Positions 7,707 to 16,861 are shown, counted from the first letter of the stretch. The stretch is DNA of 64,000 bases from CBDBCU01 sp965203435 (GCA_965203435.1 CBDBCU010000003.1:186001-250000), one strand, 5' to 3'. Notes: a model not told the origin generated them from the letters alone. Numbers and translations are program-made.

Positions 7707-7860
7707 CACTTGTCGGGAAATTGGTTGAATTGCCCGGGCCGGGAAATCTGGGCCAAGAAAAGGGGCGGGCAGCCAACCCGCCCCGGCAGGCCGGGCAAGC
7801 CTATAGTGAAACCGTTAATCCTCCCCTTTCGGGGGAATCCGGCGGCCGCGGCCTTGCCCC

Positions 7861-8031
7861 TACCGTCCTTCCCGCGCAGGCGGGAATCCATAGACAGGGC
7901 CGCCCCTCTTACCGTCATTCCCGCGTAAGCGGGAATCCAACGGTTGCCTGCGGATAATACCATCATAAGGCAGTACCGTTTGGGATTCCCGCTTACGCGG
8001 GAATGACGGTAGTGGCTGCGGGAAGGACGGT
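7861..8031. repeat. Family A repeat (dRS3-like inverted pair)
   Basis: Arms TACCGTCATTCCCGCG and its inverse GCGGGAATGACGGTA bracket a middle segment containing ATCATAAGGCAGTACCGT. A degenerate extra arm starts at 7861. Each arm holds the palindrome ATTCCC-N8-GGGAAT. It fills most of the space 3' of the secreted-protein gene. Confidence 0.85.
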
Positions 8032-8052
8032 CGCGGAGCCGCGGCCGCCCCC

Positions 8053-8976
8053 CTACCGCCGGGTGCGGCGGATGGTTTTCTTGCAGGTGGCCGTCCAGGT
8101 GCGGCTTTGCCGGGCCCGGTAGTCATAGAACCCCGCGCGGGTATCAACATTCCAGTAAAACCAGCCCAGCTCATCCCCATTATCCCTGAGGCCGGCGCCG
8201 GTGTCGCGGCTGTGGCCGGGGCCGATAACAGCGCTGCCATCCACATAGCGGGCGCCCCGGGCGCGGCAAACCCGGGCGGCGCCGGCGGTCAACAATTCCT
8301 GCCATTGGGCCAAGCTGGGCCTCGCTTGGTGGTTGTTCTCACCCGACCGCGTAACAGTGTTGGTTTCCCGGTCGAGCGTCCAGCCGTGCCCGCTTTGTGG
8401 AGAGGATCGGCCGACCGACACATAGCGGCCGGCCGCTTGGGCGGTAATCTCGCTACTCCCCCCTCCTCCGGCGGCTCCCCAATCCGAGCAAATCAGGGCG
8501 CCGGGCTGCCGATCCCCCTGCAAATCGGTCATGCAGGTATCGGTGTCAACATCGCCGCTGCCGACGGTAATCCGCTTAACCCGCCGCTTCTCCTCCCGGG
8601 GAAACTCAAAAATGCGATCCCGGCTGATGCCGGTAATGCCGGATTCGCCATCGGTCAGCCAGCCCTCTTGCGACGCCAGAAAGCCGCGGAACTGGCCGCG
8701 TTCCCCGAAATAGACGGTGTCGTCCCGCTCGTTGCGGTCTTTGCCGGCCGCCCAGGTTTCGGCCTTGCTGAAAGTATCGGACTGGTCAACGCCGCAGTAG
8801 AGGGTCTTGCCCCGGTTTTCGGCCAGGGATTCCAGAATGGCGGTCGTGCGGTCGGCGTGGGCAAAGGCTTGCCAGTCGGAACAGTCCCAGGGGATGGAAC
8901 GAGCGGCTAGGCTAATGCCATACCCGGCGCCCAGCAGCAAGAACAGGAGGATACTGGCGGCCAAGAGCTTGGGCAT
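8053..8976 (-). CDS. Secreted or membrane-anchored protein of unknown function
   Basis: 307 residues, no family recognised. MPKLLAASILLFLLLGAGYG is a signal peptide or N-terminal anchor. The mature part is rich in Asp, Arg and Gly and has scattered Cys (WDCSDW, TLYCGVD, DTCMTD, ALICSDW, ARVCRAR, ATCKKT) that could form disulfides outside the cell. The centre (VDTDTCMTDLQGD) is Asp-rich. ATG at 8976 follows AGGAGG, which lies in the loop of a small GGGCC/GGCCC hairpin. The promoter is unusually well defined and the message should begin with a 19-bp hairpin. Function cannot be inferred. Confidence 0.75.
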   Translation of the reverse strand: MPKLLAASILLFLLLGAGYGISLAARSIPWDCSDWQAFAHADRTTAILESLAENRGKTLYCGVDQSDTFSKAETWAAGKDRNERDDTVYFGERGQFRGFLASQEGWLTDGESGITGISRDRIFEFPREEKRRVKRITVGSGDVDTDTCMTDLQGDRQPGALICSDWGAAGGGGSSEITAQAAGRYVSVGRSSPQSGHGWTLDRETNTVTRSGENNHQARPSLAQWQELLTAGAARVCRARGARYVDGSAVIGPGHSRDTGAGLRDNGDELGWFYWNVDTRAGFYDYRARQSRTWTATCKKTIRRTRR

Positions 8977-9015
8977 AAGGGCCTCCTAAAAGGCCCCAAA
9001 GCCCAATCAAGAATG

Positions 9016-9093
9016 GCTCGAGGCCGAAATTTGCCTCAGCAAATTTCGGCCTCGAGCGCGAAAAATTTTATCCTATGGTTTGGGGAATGTAAA
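9016..9093 (-). promoter_or_regulatory. Promoter with perfect 19-bp hairpin at the transcript 5' end
   Basis: Minus strand TTTACA (9088-9093), 17-nt spacer, TAAAAT (9065-9070). The predicted start site (about 9058) abuts a perfect inverted repeat: 19-bp arms 9016-9034 and 9039-9057 with a four-base loop and a CTCGAG at the base. It could protect the 5' end of the mRNA or be an operator. Confidence 0.6.
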
Positions 9094-9148
9094 GGGGTTT
9101 ATTCGAAATTTTTGGGGGAATTTTCGGCTTTTTTGCCGGCCTTTAATT

Positions 9149-9258
9149 AACATGGATAGACAGGATAGACAGGATTTTGGTTATCTGTAGAAAGGTATTG
9201 ACCGCCAGTACCGTTCTAATCAGATACAAGAATCCTGTATATCCTGTCTATCCATGTT
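9149..9258. repeat. Family B inverted repeat, copy 1
   Basis: Begins CATGGATAGACAGGATAGAC and ends with the inverse TGTCTATCCATG. The middle contains CAGTACCGTTCTAATC. Copies at 17310-17420 and 41546-41670. Confidence 0.85.
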
Positions 9259-9278
9259 TGAATCCGGATCCCCAATGG

Positions 9279-9361
9279 GCGGGAAGGACGGTAGGCAAGG
9301 CAGGCATTTCTGGATTCCCGCTTACGCGGGAATGACGGTTACGGGGCAGGAAGGACGGTAA
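9279..9361. repeat. Family A repeat, right arms only
   Basis: GGGAAGGACGGTA, then a full right arm ending GCGGGAATGACGGTT, then another GGAAGGACGGTA. The left arm is missing. Confidence 0.75.
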
Positions 9362-9377
9362 GGGCGGGTTGTCGGGG

Positions 9378-9797
9378 TTATTGCCCGGCCGGGTTGGCGT
9401 AGGGCAGGCCGCGCTCGATGGCCCGCATCCGACATTCCAGGCAGAGGGATTCCTCCGGCAGGTGGGGGGCGGCCCAGATGTTGTCGCCGGTCAGGCCGCA
9501 GAGGAATTGCGGCACCGTTTCCTCCCAAGAGGAGGCGGCCAGGGAGGCGACATAGTGGATTTCGCCGTGGCGTTCCGGGTTGGCCCACCACCAGGGGGAA
9601 AAGTCCCGGTTCAGTTCGGCGGTGGTGGCCGCGCTGACCCAATCCTCAGCGGGCAGTTCGACCAGCCAGCCGCCGCGGCGGCCGTCGGGGCCGGTTTCCC
9701 GGCTGGCTTTCAGCTCGCCGCCGCGAATGCACTCCCGGACGCTGGCCGTGGAAATCCGCAGGCGGCGGGACGCCTCTTGAATGGATACCCTTTCCAT
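9378..9797 (-). CDS. Small HTH (excisionase/MerR-type) protein
   Basis: 139 residues. The N-terminal segment VSIQEASRRLRISTASVREC with following GGELKASRE is a helix-turn-helix of the excisionase/MerR type (HTH_17), normally used for DNA binding. The C-terminal 80 residues (SPWWWANPERHGEIHYVASL, CLECRMRAIERG) are unfamiliar and include one CxxC. The ATG at 9797 follows AGGAGG by 6 nt. It lies directly downstream of, and on the same strand as, the ABC permease genes (38 nt gap), so it could be read from that transcript. No integrase or phage gene is nearby, so a true excisionase role is unlikely. Confidence 0.65.
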   Translation of the reverse strand: MERVSIQEASRRLRISTASVRECIRGGELKASRETGPDGRRGGWLVELPAEDWVSAATTAELNRDFSPWWWANPERHGEIHYVASLAASSWEETVPQFLCGLTGDNIWAAPHLPEESLCLECRMRAIERGLPYANPAGQ

Positions 9798-9835
9798 TAT
9801 CGACCTCCTGCCGTCCGCTTTTTAAGCCGTTGCGC

Positions 9836-10819
9836 CTAGCCGACCCCGGCTTCTTTAGCCTCTTTCGTGGCCTTGAGCCAGCGCCAGCGCTGCAAGGGAT
9901 CGCTGACCGCCCGCATCCACACCCCGAACAGGTTGAAAGACAGGGCGGTCAGGAAAATGGCCGTCCCCGGCACTACCACCACCCACCAGGCGGTAACGAT
10001 ATAGTCCCGGCCCTGGGAAAGCATCAGCCCCCAAGAGGATTCCGGCGGTTGGATGCCGAACCCCAGGAAACTGAGGGTGGATTCGGTCAGGATGTTGCGC
10101 GGCACTTCCAGGGCGGCCAGGGTCAGCAGGGGGGTAATCAGGTTGGGCAGGATGTGCCGGCCGATGATGCGGCCGTCGCTGGCCCCAATGGCCCGGGCCG
10201 CATCGACGAATGCCTGTTCGCGCAGGGAAAGCACCACGCCGCGGCTGACCCGGCAGAACAGCATCCAGCGGGCGACGGCAAAGACGATGATGATGTTGGT
10301 AAAGCTCGGCCCCAGGATGAACAGCACCATCAGGGCCAGGAGCAATAGCGGCACGGACATAAAGATGTCCACCGCCCGCATAATTATGTCGTCTAATAAC
10401 CCCCGGTAGTAGCCGGCGGTGATGCCCAGGAAAACGCCGATGACGCTGGAAACCAGCACCCCCAGCAGGCCCACGGAGATGGAAATGCGGCCGCCGTAAA
10501 TCAGCCGGCTGAGGTAGTCCCGGCCCAGGTGGTCCGTACCCAGTAGGAAAAAGCGATCCTCCGCGATCATCTGCCCCTGCACCCGGGTGACGGCTTCGCC
10601 GGTGGTCAAAGGACCCTGGTGCCGCAGGCGCAGCTGCTGATTCTGGGGATCGTAGGGAGAGACCACCGGCGCAAAGACGGCGGCCATCACGATGACGAAC
10701 AGGAACAACGCCGAAATCAGCGTTATGGGGTCGTTCAGAAAGGCCTGGAGCAGCGGCTGCTGCCAGAGGGCAACAATGGGGTTGGGCCGCTGGGCCATGG
10801 TGGCTACTTCGTTCTGCAT
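9836..10819 (-). CDS. ABC transporter permease, DppC/OppC family
   Basis: 327 residues. Inner-membrane permease of a peptide-type importer. After an N-terminal segment comes a TM helix (ALFLFVIVMAAVFAPVVSPY), the family DHLGRDYLSRLIYGGRISIS motif, and the EAA loop near DAARAIGASDGRIIGRHILP that docks to the ATPase. ATG at 10819; GAGG lies 13 nt upstream. It is the last transporter gene of the minus-strand cluster binding protein - binding protein - DppB - DppC. No DppD/DppF ATPase follows, so the ATPases must be encoded elsewhere or shared. Confidence 0.93.
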   Translation of the reverse strand: MQNEVATMAQRPNPIVALWQQPLLQAFLNDPITLISALFLFVIVMAAVFAPVVSPYDPQNQQLRLRHQGPLTTGEAVTRVQGQMIAEDRFFLLGTDHLGRDYLSRLIYGGRISISVGLLGVLVSSVIGVFLGITAGYYRGLLDDIIMRAVDIFMSVPLLLLALMVLFILGPSFTNIIIVFAVARWMLFCRVSRGVVLSLREQAFVDAARAIGASDGRIIGRHILPNLITPLLTLAALEVPRNILTESTLSFLGFGIQPPESSWGLMLSQGRDYIVTAWWVVVVPGTAIFLTALSFNLFGVWMRAVSDPLQRWRWLKATKEAKEAGVG

Positions 10820-10920
10820 AATACCGCCGCATCCTCAAGGCAGAATGGATGGCGCGGGGGCTTGATACCCCGCCGGCGGCCCGGCCCGATCCAGCCGGGC
10901 GGCCGCCCTGGAACTTGGGT

Positions 10921-11895
10921 CTAGCTGTAGGAAATCCGGGGGTCAAGCCAGGTGTAAATCAGGTCGACTACCAGGTTAATCACCATCACCATCAGGGCGA
11001 TGACGAATACCGAGGCGGTAACGACCGGCAAGTCCCGGGCGTTAATGCCGTCAATGAGCAGTTTGCCGATGCCGGGCCAGCCGAAAATGATTTCCACCAC
11101 GGTGGAGCCGTTCATAAAGCCGGCCAGTTCATCCCCCATCAGGGTAACGATGGAGATGGAGGCGTTTTTGAGGACATGGCCGTACAGGATGGCCGTTTCG
11201 GCCAGCCCTTTGGAGCGGGCCGTAGCCACATACTGCTTGGCGATTTCCTCAATCATCGTGGAACGGGTAATCTGGGCGTTACGGCCCATCACCAGGGGGG
11301 ACAAAGCCAGGGCCGGCAAGACCATAAAGCGCCAACCCTCAGGCCCTAAGCCCTTGAACCCGGAAGTGGGCAGCAAGTCCAGCTGCACTGACACTATCAG
11401 AATAAGCATCAGGGCCAGCCAGAATTGGGGGACGGAAATGACCGCAAAGGACAGGATGTTGACGATGCGGTCGACGAAACCCCGCGGCCGCCGGGCGGCC
11501 AGCATCCCTAAGGGGATGCCAATCATGCCGATGATCCAGGCCACTATGGCCAGCACGGCCGTATTGGGCAGGCGGTCGAGAATCAACTCCTCGGCGTCAA
11601 TGCGGTGGCGCAGGGATTTGCCGAAACCGGATTCCTCGAATTCGACGGAGCCGAAGGAGGCCATAGACACCACGCCCAGGGCCAAGTCGCCGTAGAAATC
11701 GGCAAAGCGGATGTAGAGGGGCCGGTCGAGGCCGAATTTTGCCCGCAGGGCGTCGATGGTCTCTTGGGAGGCGTCCTCGTCCACCATCAGCTCCACCGGG
11801 TCGCCCAGGACGTTGATGGCGAGGAACAGCAGTCCCATGAGGCCGGCCACGATAAAGATGGAGTGGCCGATGCGCCGAATCATATAGTTACGCAC
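10921..11895 (-). CDS. ABC transporter permease, DppB/OppB family
   Basis: 324 residues. First permease of the peptide-type importer. An N-terminal TM helix (HSIFIVAGLMGLLFLAINVL) is followed by LGDPVELMVDEDASQETIDA with the usual LGLDRPL-like segment (AKFGLDRPLYIRF), then several TM helices and the EAA loop YVATARSKGLAETAILYGHV. The start used is GTG at 11895 with AAGGGG upstream; ATG at 11883 is an alternative. It follows the second binding-protein gene after a 230-nt gap containing a hairpin and is 101 nt before the DppC gene. Confidence 0.93.
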   Translation of the reverse strand: MRNYMIRRIGHSIFIVAGLMGLLFLAINVLGDPVELMVDEDASQETIDALRAKFGLDRPLYIRFADFYGDLALGVVSMASFGSVEFEESGFGKSLRHRIDAEELILDRLPNTAVLAIVAWIIGMIGIPLGMLAARRPRGFVDRIVNILSFAVISVPQFWLALMLILIVSVQLDLLPTSGFKGLGPEGWRFMVLPALALSPLVMGRNAQITRSTMIEEIAKQYVATARSKGLAETAILYGHVLKNASISIVTLMGDELAGFMNGSTVVEIIFGWPGIGKLLIDGINARDLPVVTASVFVIALMVMVINLVVDLIYTWLDPRISYS

Positions 11896-12082
11896 AGCAG
11901 TCCCCTTGCTAAAGCCGGCTGCGGAGCCGGCCGGCGTCAGTTCCTTGGCCTACGCCCCCGCCGGGGCTTTGGATTTGTCCGGCTTATCCGGTTTCTGACT
12001 TGCCGGATTCCCGGCCGGTCTTGACTGAGAGCAGGATAGCAAATTCCCTCGGTCAAGGGAATAGTTGTCCGGTTGGTCCATT

Positions 12083-12115
12083 GCGCCCCGGGAATAGGCA
12101 AAACTCCCGGGGCGC
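12083..12115 (-). terminator. Hairpin downstream of the second binding-protein gene
   Basis: GCGCCCCGGGA / TCCCGGGGCGC, 11 bp, loop 11 nt, no U-run. Arms are identical to the hairpin at 14207-14239 after the first binding-protein gene. Likely an mRNA 3'-end or processing element that raises binding-protein expression over permeases (inference). Confidence 0.5.
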
Positions 12116-12128
12116 GGGTAAGACTGGT

Positions 12129-14099
12129 TTAACGGGTGGGGCAGTCCGCGCCAAAGCACATGGCATTGACCCGGGTGCGGGGGTCATAGCGGGGTTCCCA
12201 GTTCAGGTCCTCCGCCAGGCCATAGACCTGCACCGATACAAAGAAGGGCATAAACCAGTGCTGGTCGTGGATAATCTGGGCCATAGCCTCCATCTTGCGG
12301 GTGCGTTCCGGGCCCAGCGGCGTGGCTACCGCGTCGCTGATGCTTTCCTCGAAGGTCATCCCGTCGAGGCCCGGCTGCAGGTTGCAGACCCGGCTGTTGA
12401 CATTGAAACAGCTGTTCCGCAGCACGAGCTGGCGCTGCATATCCAACATTTCGTTGGAGGTAGCGGTCTCGTAGAAGTGGGTGGACGCGCCGAAGGGCGC
12501 CGGCGGGGTCTGTTCCGAGCAGGCCAGGGCGCCGGTGCGATCCTGGACGCCGTCGGTCGTTACCACGAACTTGCCGCAACCGGAACGGCGGGCTTCCCGG
12601 GCCCGGTTGGGTTCCAGTACGACCACTCGGCCGTTAACCCCCAATTCCCGCCAACTCTGCACCACGGACTCGAACATTTCCAAGCCGCGATAGACCCGGG
12701 CGGCCCGGGTGTGGATGCGGATTTCCGGGTTCACGTCGTAGTTGTTGTCGGCCGAGTCATACTCGGGGCTGTAGTAGCCGGCCGTTTCCAGCAGTCTGAC
12801 CGCTTCCTCCGGATCATAGCCGTAGTCGGCAAAGTTGCTTTCGTTGATGCCGACGGTACCCCACTGGGAAATGTTGCCGATGCATTCCTGCAACCCATCA
12901 TAGAGGGTTTCCATGATGAGGGGGCAGTTCACAGCCAAGGCCAAGGCCCGGCGCACTTCCCACTTGCTCAGTTGCGGATGCCAGATGTTATCGGCCACCA
13001 GGGTAAAGACTTCGTTGTTGGTGCCGGTCTTGGCGACGGGGACGGAATCGATATTCTCAAAGCCGATGTCGACAGCCCAGTCGGCCTCGGCGGCCTGAAT
13101 CATCGCCGCCCGCACCAGCGGCTCCGGCCGCCAGATTTGGAAGGCCCGTTGGATCAAAGGCTTCTGAGCGTCCCAAGCGGTGTTGGGCTTATAGTTCTCG
13201 AAAGCCTCGATTTCCACTTCCTGGCCCGGCCGCCATTCCACAATCTGGTAGGGGCCGATGCCGATAGTGTTGCGCTCCCGGTCATCCTCGCTGGCCCCCT
13301 GATACCATTCGGGAGCCTGGAAAACGGTAAAGATGGCGGAGCGGGGGAAAATGGGGCAAGCCACTTCGCAGACTACATCCACGGTCATATTGTCGACGAC
13401 TTCCCCGGTGATTTTCTGGTGGAAGCTGAAACCGCCGCCGATGGCCGGGTCGCCATTCAAGTCCAGGCTGAACTTGACGGCGTCGGCGTCCCAGACTTCG
13501 CCATTATGGAAAGTTACGCCCTCGCGCAGGGTGAAGCGCCAGGTGTCCGGGGCCTGCTGCGCCCAGCTTTCCACGCCGCTGAGCGGCACCACCTCGAAGT
13601 TGGTGCTGTCAATCCAGGTAAAGGGATCGGTAGCGATTTCCTCGCAAATCATAGACGGCACATTGCCGCTGCAACCATCGCTGAAAGTCCCCAGGGAAGT
13701 GGGTTCCTCCTGGGTCACCAGATAGATGGTGTCTTTGGAGCTGGCGGCCGTGGCCGGAATGGGCGTCGGGGCCGGGGTCGGCGTGGCCGCCGCCATCGCC
13801 GGAGCCGGGGTGGGGGTGGATTGGAATTGCCGCTGCTCGGTCACCAGGGCCCGGGCATCGGCGGAAGTGCCGGCCGATTCCTGAGCCGGGGCGGCCGTAG
13901 GCTGGGCGGCCGGGGCGGCCGGTTGGGCCGGCTGCTGCGCCGGGGCCGCCGGCTGGGCCGGATCCGGTTGCGCCGCCGGGGCGGCGGTGGGCGGCGTGGA
14001 AGCGCCGCAGGCGACGATTAGCAGGGCCAGCACAGCCACCAGGGCCGCCGTCCCCCGCCGCCAAAGGGTCCTCCGGGGGGTGGTAATTCCGAGTCTCAT
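12129..14099 (-). CDS. ABC transporter substrate-binding lipoprotein (SBP family 5), copy 2
   Basis: 656 residues. Extracytoplasmic binding protein of a peptide-type importer. The signal peptide ends in the lipobox LIVAC, followed by a long Ala/Pro/Gln/Thr linker (about residues 30-105) typical of Chloroflexota lipoproteins. The SBP_bac_5 core starts near IYLVTQEEPTSLG and includes ITGEVVDNMTVDVVCEVACP and GIGPYQIVEW. The ATG at 14099 follows GGAGGAG by 8 nt; an in-frame ATG 30 nt upstream lacks this. It is closely similar to the upstream copy along the core, so the pair arose by tandem duplication. Ligand unknown; the SBP-5 family also binds nickel, sugars and metallophores. Confidence 0.92.
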   Translation of the reverse strand: MRLGITTPRRTLWRRGTAALVAVLALLIVACGASTPPTAAPAAQPDPAQPAAPAQQPAQPAAPAAQPTAAPAQESAGTSADARALVTEQRQFQSTPTPAPAMAAATPTPAPTPIPATAASSKDTIYLVTQEEPTSLGTFSDGCSGNVPSMICEEIATDPFTWIDSTNFEVVPLSGVESWAQQAPDTWRFTLREGVTFHNGEVWDADAVKFSLDLNGDPAIGGGFSFHQKITGEVVDNMTVDVVCEVACPIFPRSAIFTVFQAPEWYQGASEDDRERNTIGIGPYQIVEWRPGQEVEIEAFENYKPNTAWDAQKPLIQRAFQIWRPEPLVRAAMIQAAEADWAVDIGFENIDSVPVAKTGTNNEVFTLVADNIWHPQLSKWEVRRALALAVNCPLIMETLYDGLQECIGNISQWGTVGINESNFADYGYDPEEAVRLLETAGYYSPEYDSADNNYDVNPEIRIHTRAARVYRGLEMFESVVQSWRELGVNGRVVVLEPNRAREARRSGCGKFVVTTDGVQDRTGALACSEQTPPAPFGASTHFYETATSNEMLDMQRQLVLRNSCFNVNSRVCNLQPGLDGMTFEESISDAVATPLGPERTRKMEAMAQIIHDQHWFMPFFVSVQVYGLAEDLNWEPRYDPRTRVNAMCFGADCPTR

Positions 14100-14206
14100 C
14101 TCAGGTAGCTCCTCCTTAAAGGTAATCACGATAGGGGATGATTGCGGTAAGGGGGTTCACCTAACTGATTGCTGACTTCCTCCGAGTTTGCCGTTGCTTG
14201 CCGGTT

Positions 14207-14239
14207 GCGCCCCGGGAGGTTTGTCCATTCCCGGGGCGC
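14207..14239 (-). terminator. Hairpin downstream of the first binding-protein gene
   Basis: GCGCCCCGGGA / TCCCGGGGCGC, loop 11 nt; the same arms as at 12083-12115. No U-run. Confidence 0.5.
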
Positions 14240-14259
14240 GGGTCGGCCGGCCCTCCGCT

Positions 14260-16176
14260 TTACTGGGTGAACCGCATCGTGTTAATGCGGGTGCGGGGGT
14301 CGTAGCGGGGTTCCCATTCCAGGTTGTCGGCCAGGCCATAGACCGTTACCGAGACAAAGAAAGGCAGGAACCAGTATTGGTCATGGATAATCTGGGCCAT
14401 AGCTTCCATCTTGCGGGTGCGATCCGGGCCCAGGTCCGTGGCGATAGCGTCGGCGATGCTGTCCTGGAAAGTCATGCCATCATAGCCGGGCACCAAGTTG
14501 CAGACCCGGCTGTTGACATTGTGGCAGCTGTTCCGCAGGAGCAATTGCCGCTGCATATCCAACATTTCGTTGGAGGTAGCCGTTTCGTAGTAGTGGGTGG
14601 AGTAGCCCACGCCCGGCGGGGTCTGGTTGACGCAGTCCAGCTGCGTTTCCGAACCCTCCAGGGCGCCGCAGCCGGAGCGGCGGTGTTCCCGGGCCTTGGA
14701 AGGCTCCAGCACTTGCAGCTTGGCGTTGACGCCCAACTCCTCCTGCCAGTTGCCGACCACGGACTCGAACATTTCCAGTCCCCGGTATACCCGGGCGGCC
14801 CGGGTGTGGATGATAATCTCCTGGTTCACCTCGAAGTTGTTGCTGCCGGGATCGTAGTCGGCGTGGTAGTAGCCGGCGGATTCCAGCAGCTGGCGGGCCT
14901 GCTCCGGATCATAGCCGTAGTCGGCATAGTTGCTTTCGTTGATGCCGACGGTACCCCACTGGGAGATGTTGCCGATGCATTCCAGGAGGCCGTCGTACAG
15001 GGTCTCCATCAGCAGTTGGCAGTCGACGCCCAGGGCCAGGGCTTGCCGCACCTCCTTTTTGCGGAGTTCCGGATGCCAGATGTTGTCGGCCACCAGGGTA
15101 AAGACTTCGTTGTTGGTGCCGGTCTTGGCCTGGGGGACGGAGTCGATGTTCTCGAAGCCGATTTCCACGGCCCAGTCGCCTTCGCCGGAACTAATCATCG
15201 CGGCGCGCACCAGGGGCTCGGGCCGCCAGACCTGGCTGACATTTTTGATGGCCGGGGCCTGGGCATCGTAGGCGTTGTTGGGCTTGTAGTTTTCGTAGGC
15301 TTCGAGTTTTACCTCGACACCGCGATTCCACTCGACGATTTGGTAGGGGCCCAAGCCTACGGTGTGGGTGGCCCGTTCATCCTCATTGGCGTTGTCCCAC
15401 CATTCGGGGGCCTGGAAAGTGGTAAAGATGGCGGACCGGGGGAAAACGGGGCAAGCCACTTCGCAGACCACATCCACGGTCAAATCGTCGACGACTTCGC
15501 CACCGATTACGCCGTGGAAGCCGAAAGCGCCGCGCCCGTTGCCGGAGGTTTCCTTGTCGCCGAGGAAGTCCAAGCCCTTTTTAGCGGCGGCGGCGTTCCA
15601 CGGTTCGCCGTTATGGAAAGTTACGCCGTCGCGGAGGACGAAGCGCCAAGTGTCCGGGGCCTGCTGGGACCAGCTTTCCACGCCGGTCAGCGGCACTACC
15701 TCGAAGTTGGTGCTGTCAATCCAAGTGAAGGGGTCGCTGGCGACCTCCTCGCAAACCATGGAAGGTACATTACCGCTGCACCCGGCGCTCCAGGTGCTGA
15801 GGGAGTCGGGTTCCTCTTGAATAACGATAACTACTTCATCCTTGGCGGTAAAAGCGGCCCCGGGGGTCGGCGTGGGTACCGGCGTAGCGGTAGCGCCGGC
15901 CATAGCCGGTTCCGGGGTGGGAGTGGATTCGAACTGCCGGGTATCGGTCAAAGCCCGGGCGTCGGAAGGCACGGCCGGGGCGGCGGTCGGGGCAGCCGGG
16001 GCGGCCGGTTCCTGAGCCGGGGCCGTCGTTGCCGCCGGGGCGGCCGGAGCCGCCGTCGGCGCGGCCGGGGCGCTGGAGGAGCCGCAGGCCACCGCCGCCA
16101 GGGTCAGCAAAATCGCGGCGGCGGCCAAGCCGCGCCGCCAGGGACACCACGAAAAGATGGTCCTTATGTTTTCCAT
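14260..16176 (-). CDS. ABC transporter substrate-binding lipoprotein (SBP family 5), copy 1
   Basis: 638 residues. First gene of the importer cluster. Signal peptide with lipobox LAAVAC, an Ala/Pro/Thr linker of about 70 residues, then the SBP_bac_5 core (SGCSGNVPSMV region, TWRFVLRDGVTFHNG, GLGPYQIVEWNRG). The C-terminus LEWEPRYDPRTRINTMRFTQ nearly matches the end of copy 2, and the Cys pair around DVVCEVACPVFP is shared. The ATG at 16176 lies 15 nt after AGGAGG. A strong promoter lies at 16317-16345. The two copies may bind different ligands for one permease pair, or one may act as a sensor (inference). Confidence 0.92.
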   Translation of the reverse strand: MENIRTIFSWCPWRRGLAAAAILLTLAAVACGSSSAPAAPTAAPAAPAATTAPAQEPAAPAAPTAAPAVPSDARALTDTRQFESTPTPEPAMAGATATPVPTPTPGAAFTAKDEVVIVIQEEPDSLSTWSAGCSGNVPSMVCEEVASDPFTWIDSTNFEVVPLTGVESWSQQAPDTWRFVLRDGVTFHNGEPWNAAAAKKGLDFLGDKETSGNGRGAFGFHGVIGGEVVDDLTVDVVCEVACPVFPRSAIFTTFQAPEWWDNANEDERATHTVGLGPYQIVEWNRGVEVKLEAYENYKPNNAYDAQAPAIKNVSQVWRPEPLVRAAMISSGEGDWAVEIGFENIDSVPQAKTGTNNEVFTLVADNIWHPELRKKEVRQALALGVDCQLLMETLYDGLLECIGNISQWGTVGINESNYADYGYDPEQARQLLESAGYYHADYDPGSNNFEVNQEIIIHTRAARVYRGLEMFESVVGNWQEELGVNAKLQVLEPSKAREHRRSGCGALEGSETQLDCVNQTPPGVGYSTHYYETATSNEMLDMQRQLLLRNSCHNVNSRVCNLVPGYDGMTFQDSIADAIATDLGPDRTRKMEAMAQIIHDQYWFLPFFVSVTVYGLADNLEWEPRYDPRTRINTMRFTQ

Positions 16177-16316
16177 GCCGGGTTAAACTATCCTCCTTAA
16201 GCTGTGGATTTGGGATCCGCCGGGCCGGGAAATCCGCCCTTTTGCCGATGGCGGCCTAGGGGGCAAAGCACTCGGCCCATCCGCGCAACGCAAGGAATAC
16301 GCAGATATTGCGGAAA

Positions 16317-16345
16317 CTTATACATTGGCAAAAGGGTTTTGTCAA
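16317..16345 (-). promoter_or_regulatory. Promoter of the ABC importer cluster
   Basis: Minus strand TTGACA (16340-16345), exactly 17 nt, TATAAG (16317-16322). The leader to the first ATG is about 135 nt. The DNA around it is locally AT-rich compared with the genes. Confidence 0.7.
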
Positions 16346-16470
16346 TAAGCAGTCAAGGCAAAATGATTTTTTGCTTATATTCTTTATTTTCAGATATTCC
16401 TTTAGCCGGTTTCGGGCCGCCGCCGGGCCTGTTGCCGGCGCCGGGCCTATTGCCATTCCGGAAAATCCTC

Positions 16471-16665
16471 TTACCGTCATTCCCGGCCGCCCGACCGTCA
16501 TTCCCGCGTAAGCGGGAATCCCCAAATGCCTGCCGTAAGCCGGCTTGTCTGACGCAGTACCGTCCTGGATTCCCGCTTGCGCGGGAATGACGGTCTCTAT
16601 ATACGGCGGCCCTGGATTCCCGCTTACGCGGGAATGACGGTAGTAGGGCGGCGGGAAGGACGGTT
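16471..16665. repeat. Family A repeat cluster
   Basis: Two left arms (one degenerate), a middle with CGCAGTACCGTCCTGGATTC, two right arms ending GCGGGAATGACGGT, then GGAAGGACGGT. Occupies most of the gap between the importer promoter and the next gene. Confidence 0.85.
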
Positions 16666-16861
16666 TCTATATGCGATTGCCCTGTCGGTCAGCGCCGGGT
16701 CTATTGCTATTCCGGAAAATCCTAGTAACATATATAAGGATAGGCCGGCCGGATACCGATAAATCCGGGGACAGCCGGCCGCCAAGACTGACACCCGGCA
16801 AGGATGCCCGGCTCTTTTAGGGAAAGGGCGGGCCGCGCCGGCGGGAGATTGAGACTTTATT

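Noticed and set aside
9378..9797. HTH protein as an excisionase of an integrated element
   Set aside because: No integrase, attachment repeats or phage genes nearby; only the HTH motif is similar.
12000..14021. A very long plus-strand open frame (673 codons) opposite the second binding-protein gene; a similar one at 14188-16200
   Set aside because: High GC makes antisense frames open; the minus strand has clear signal peptide, lipobox and SBP-5 motifs, and the plus-strand translations are low-complexity His/Gly/Val-rich.
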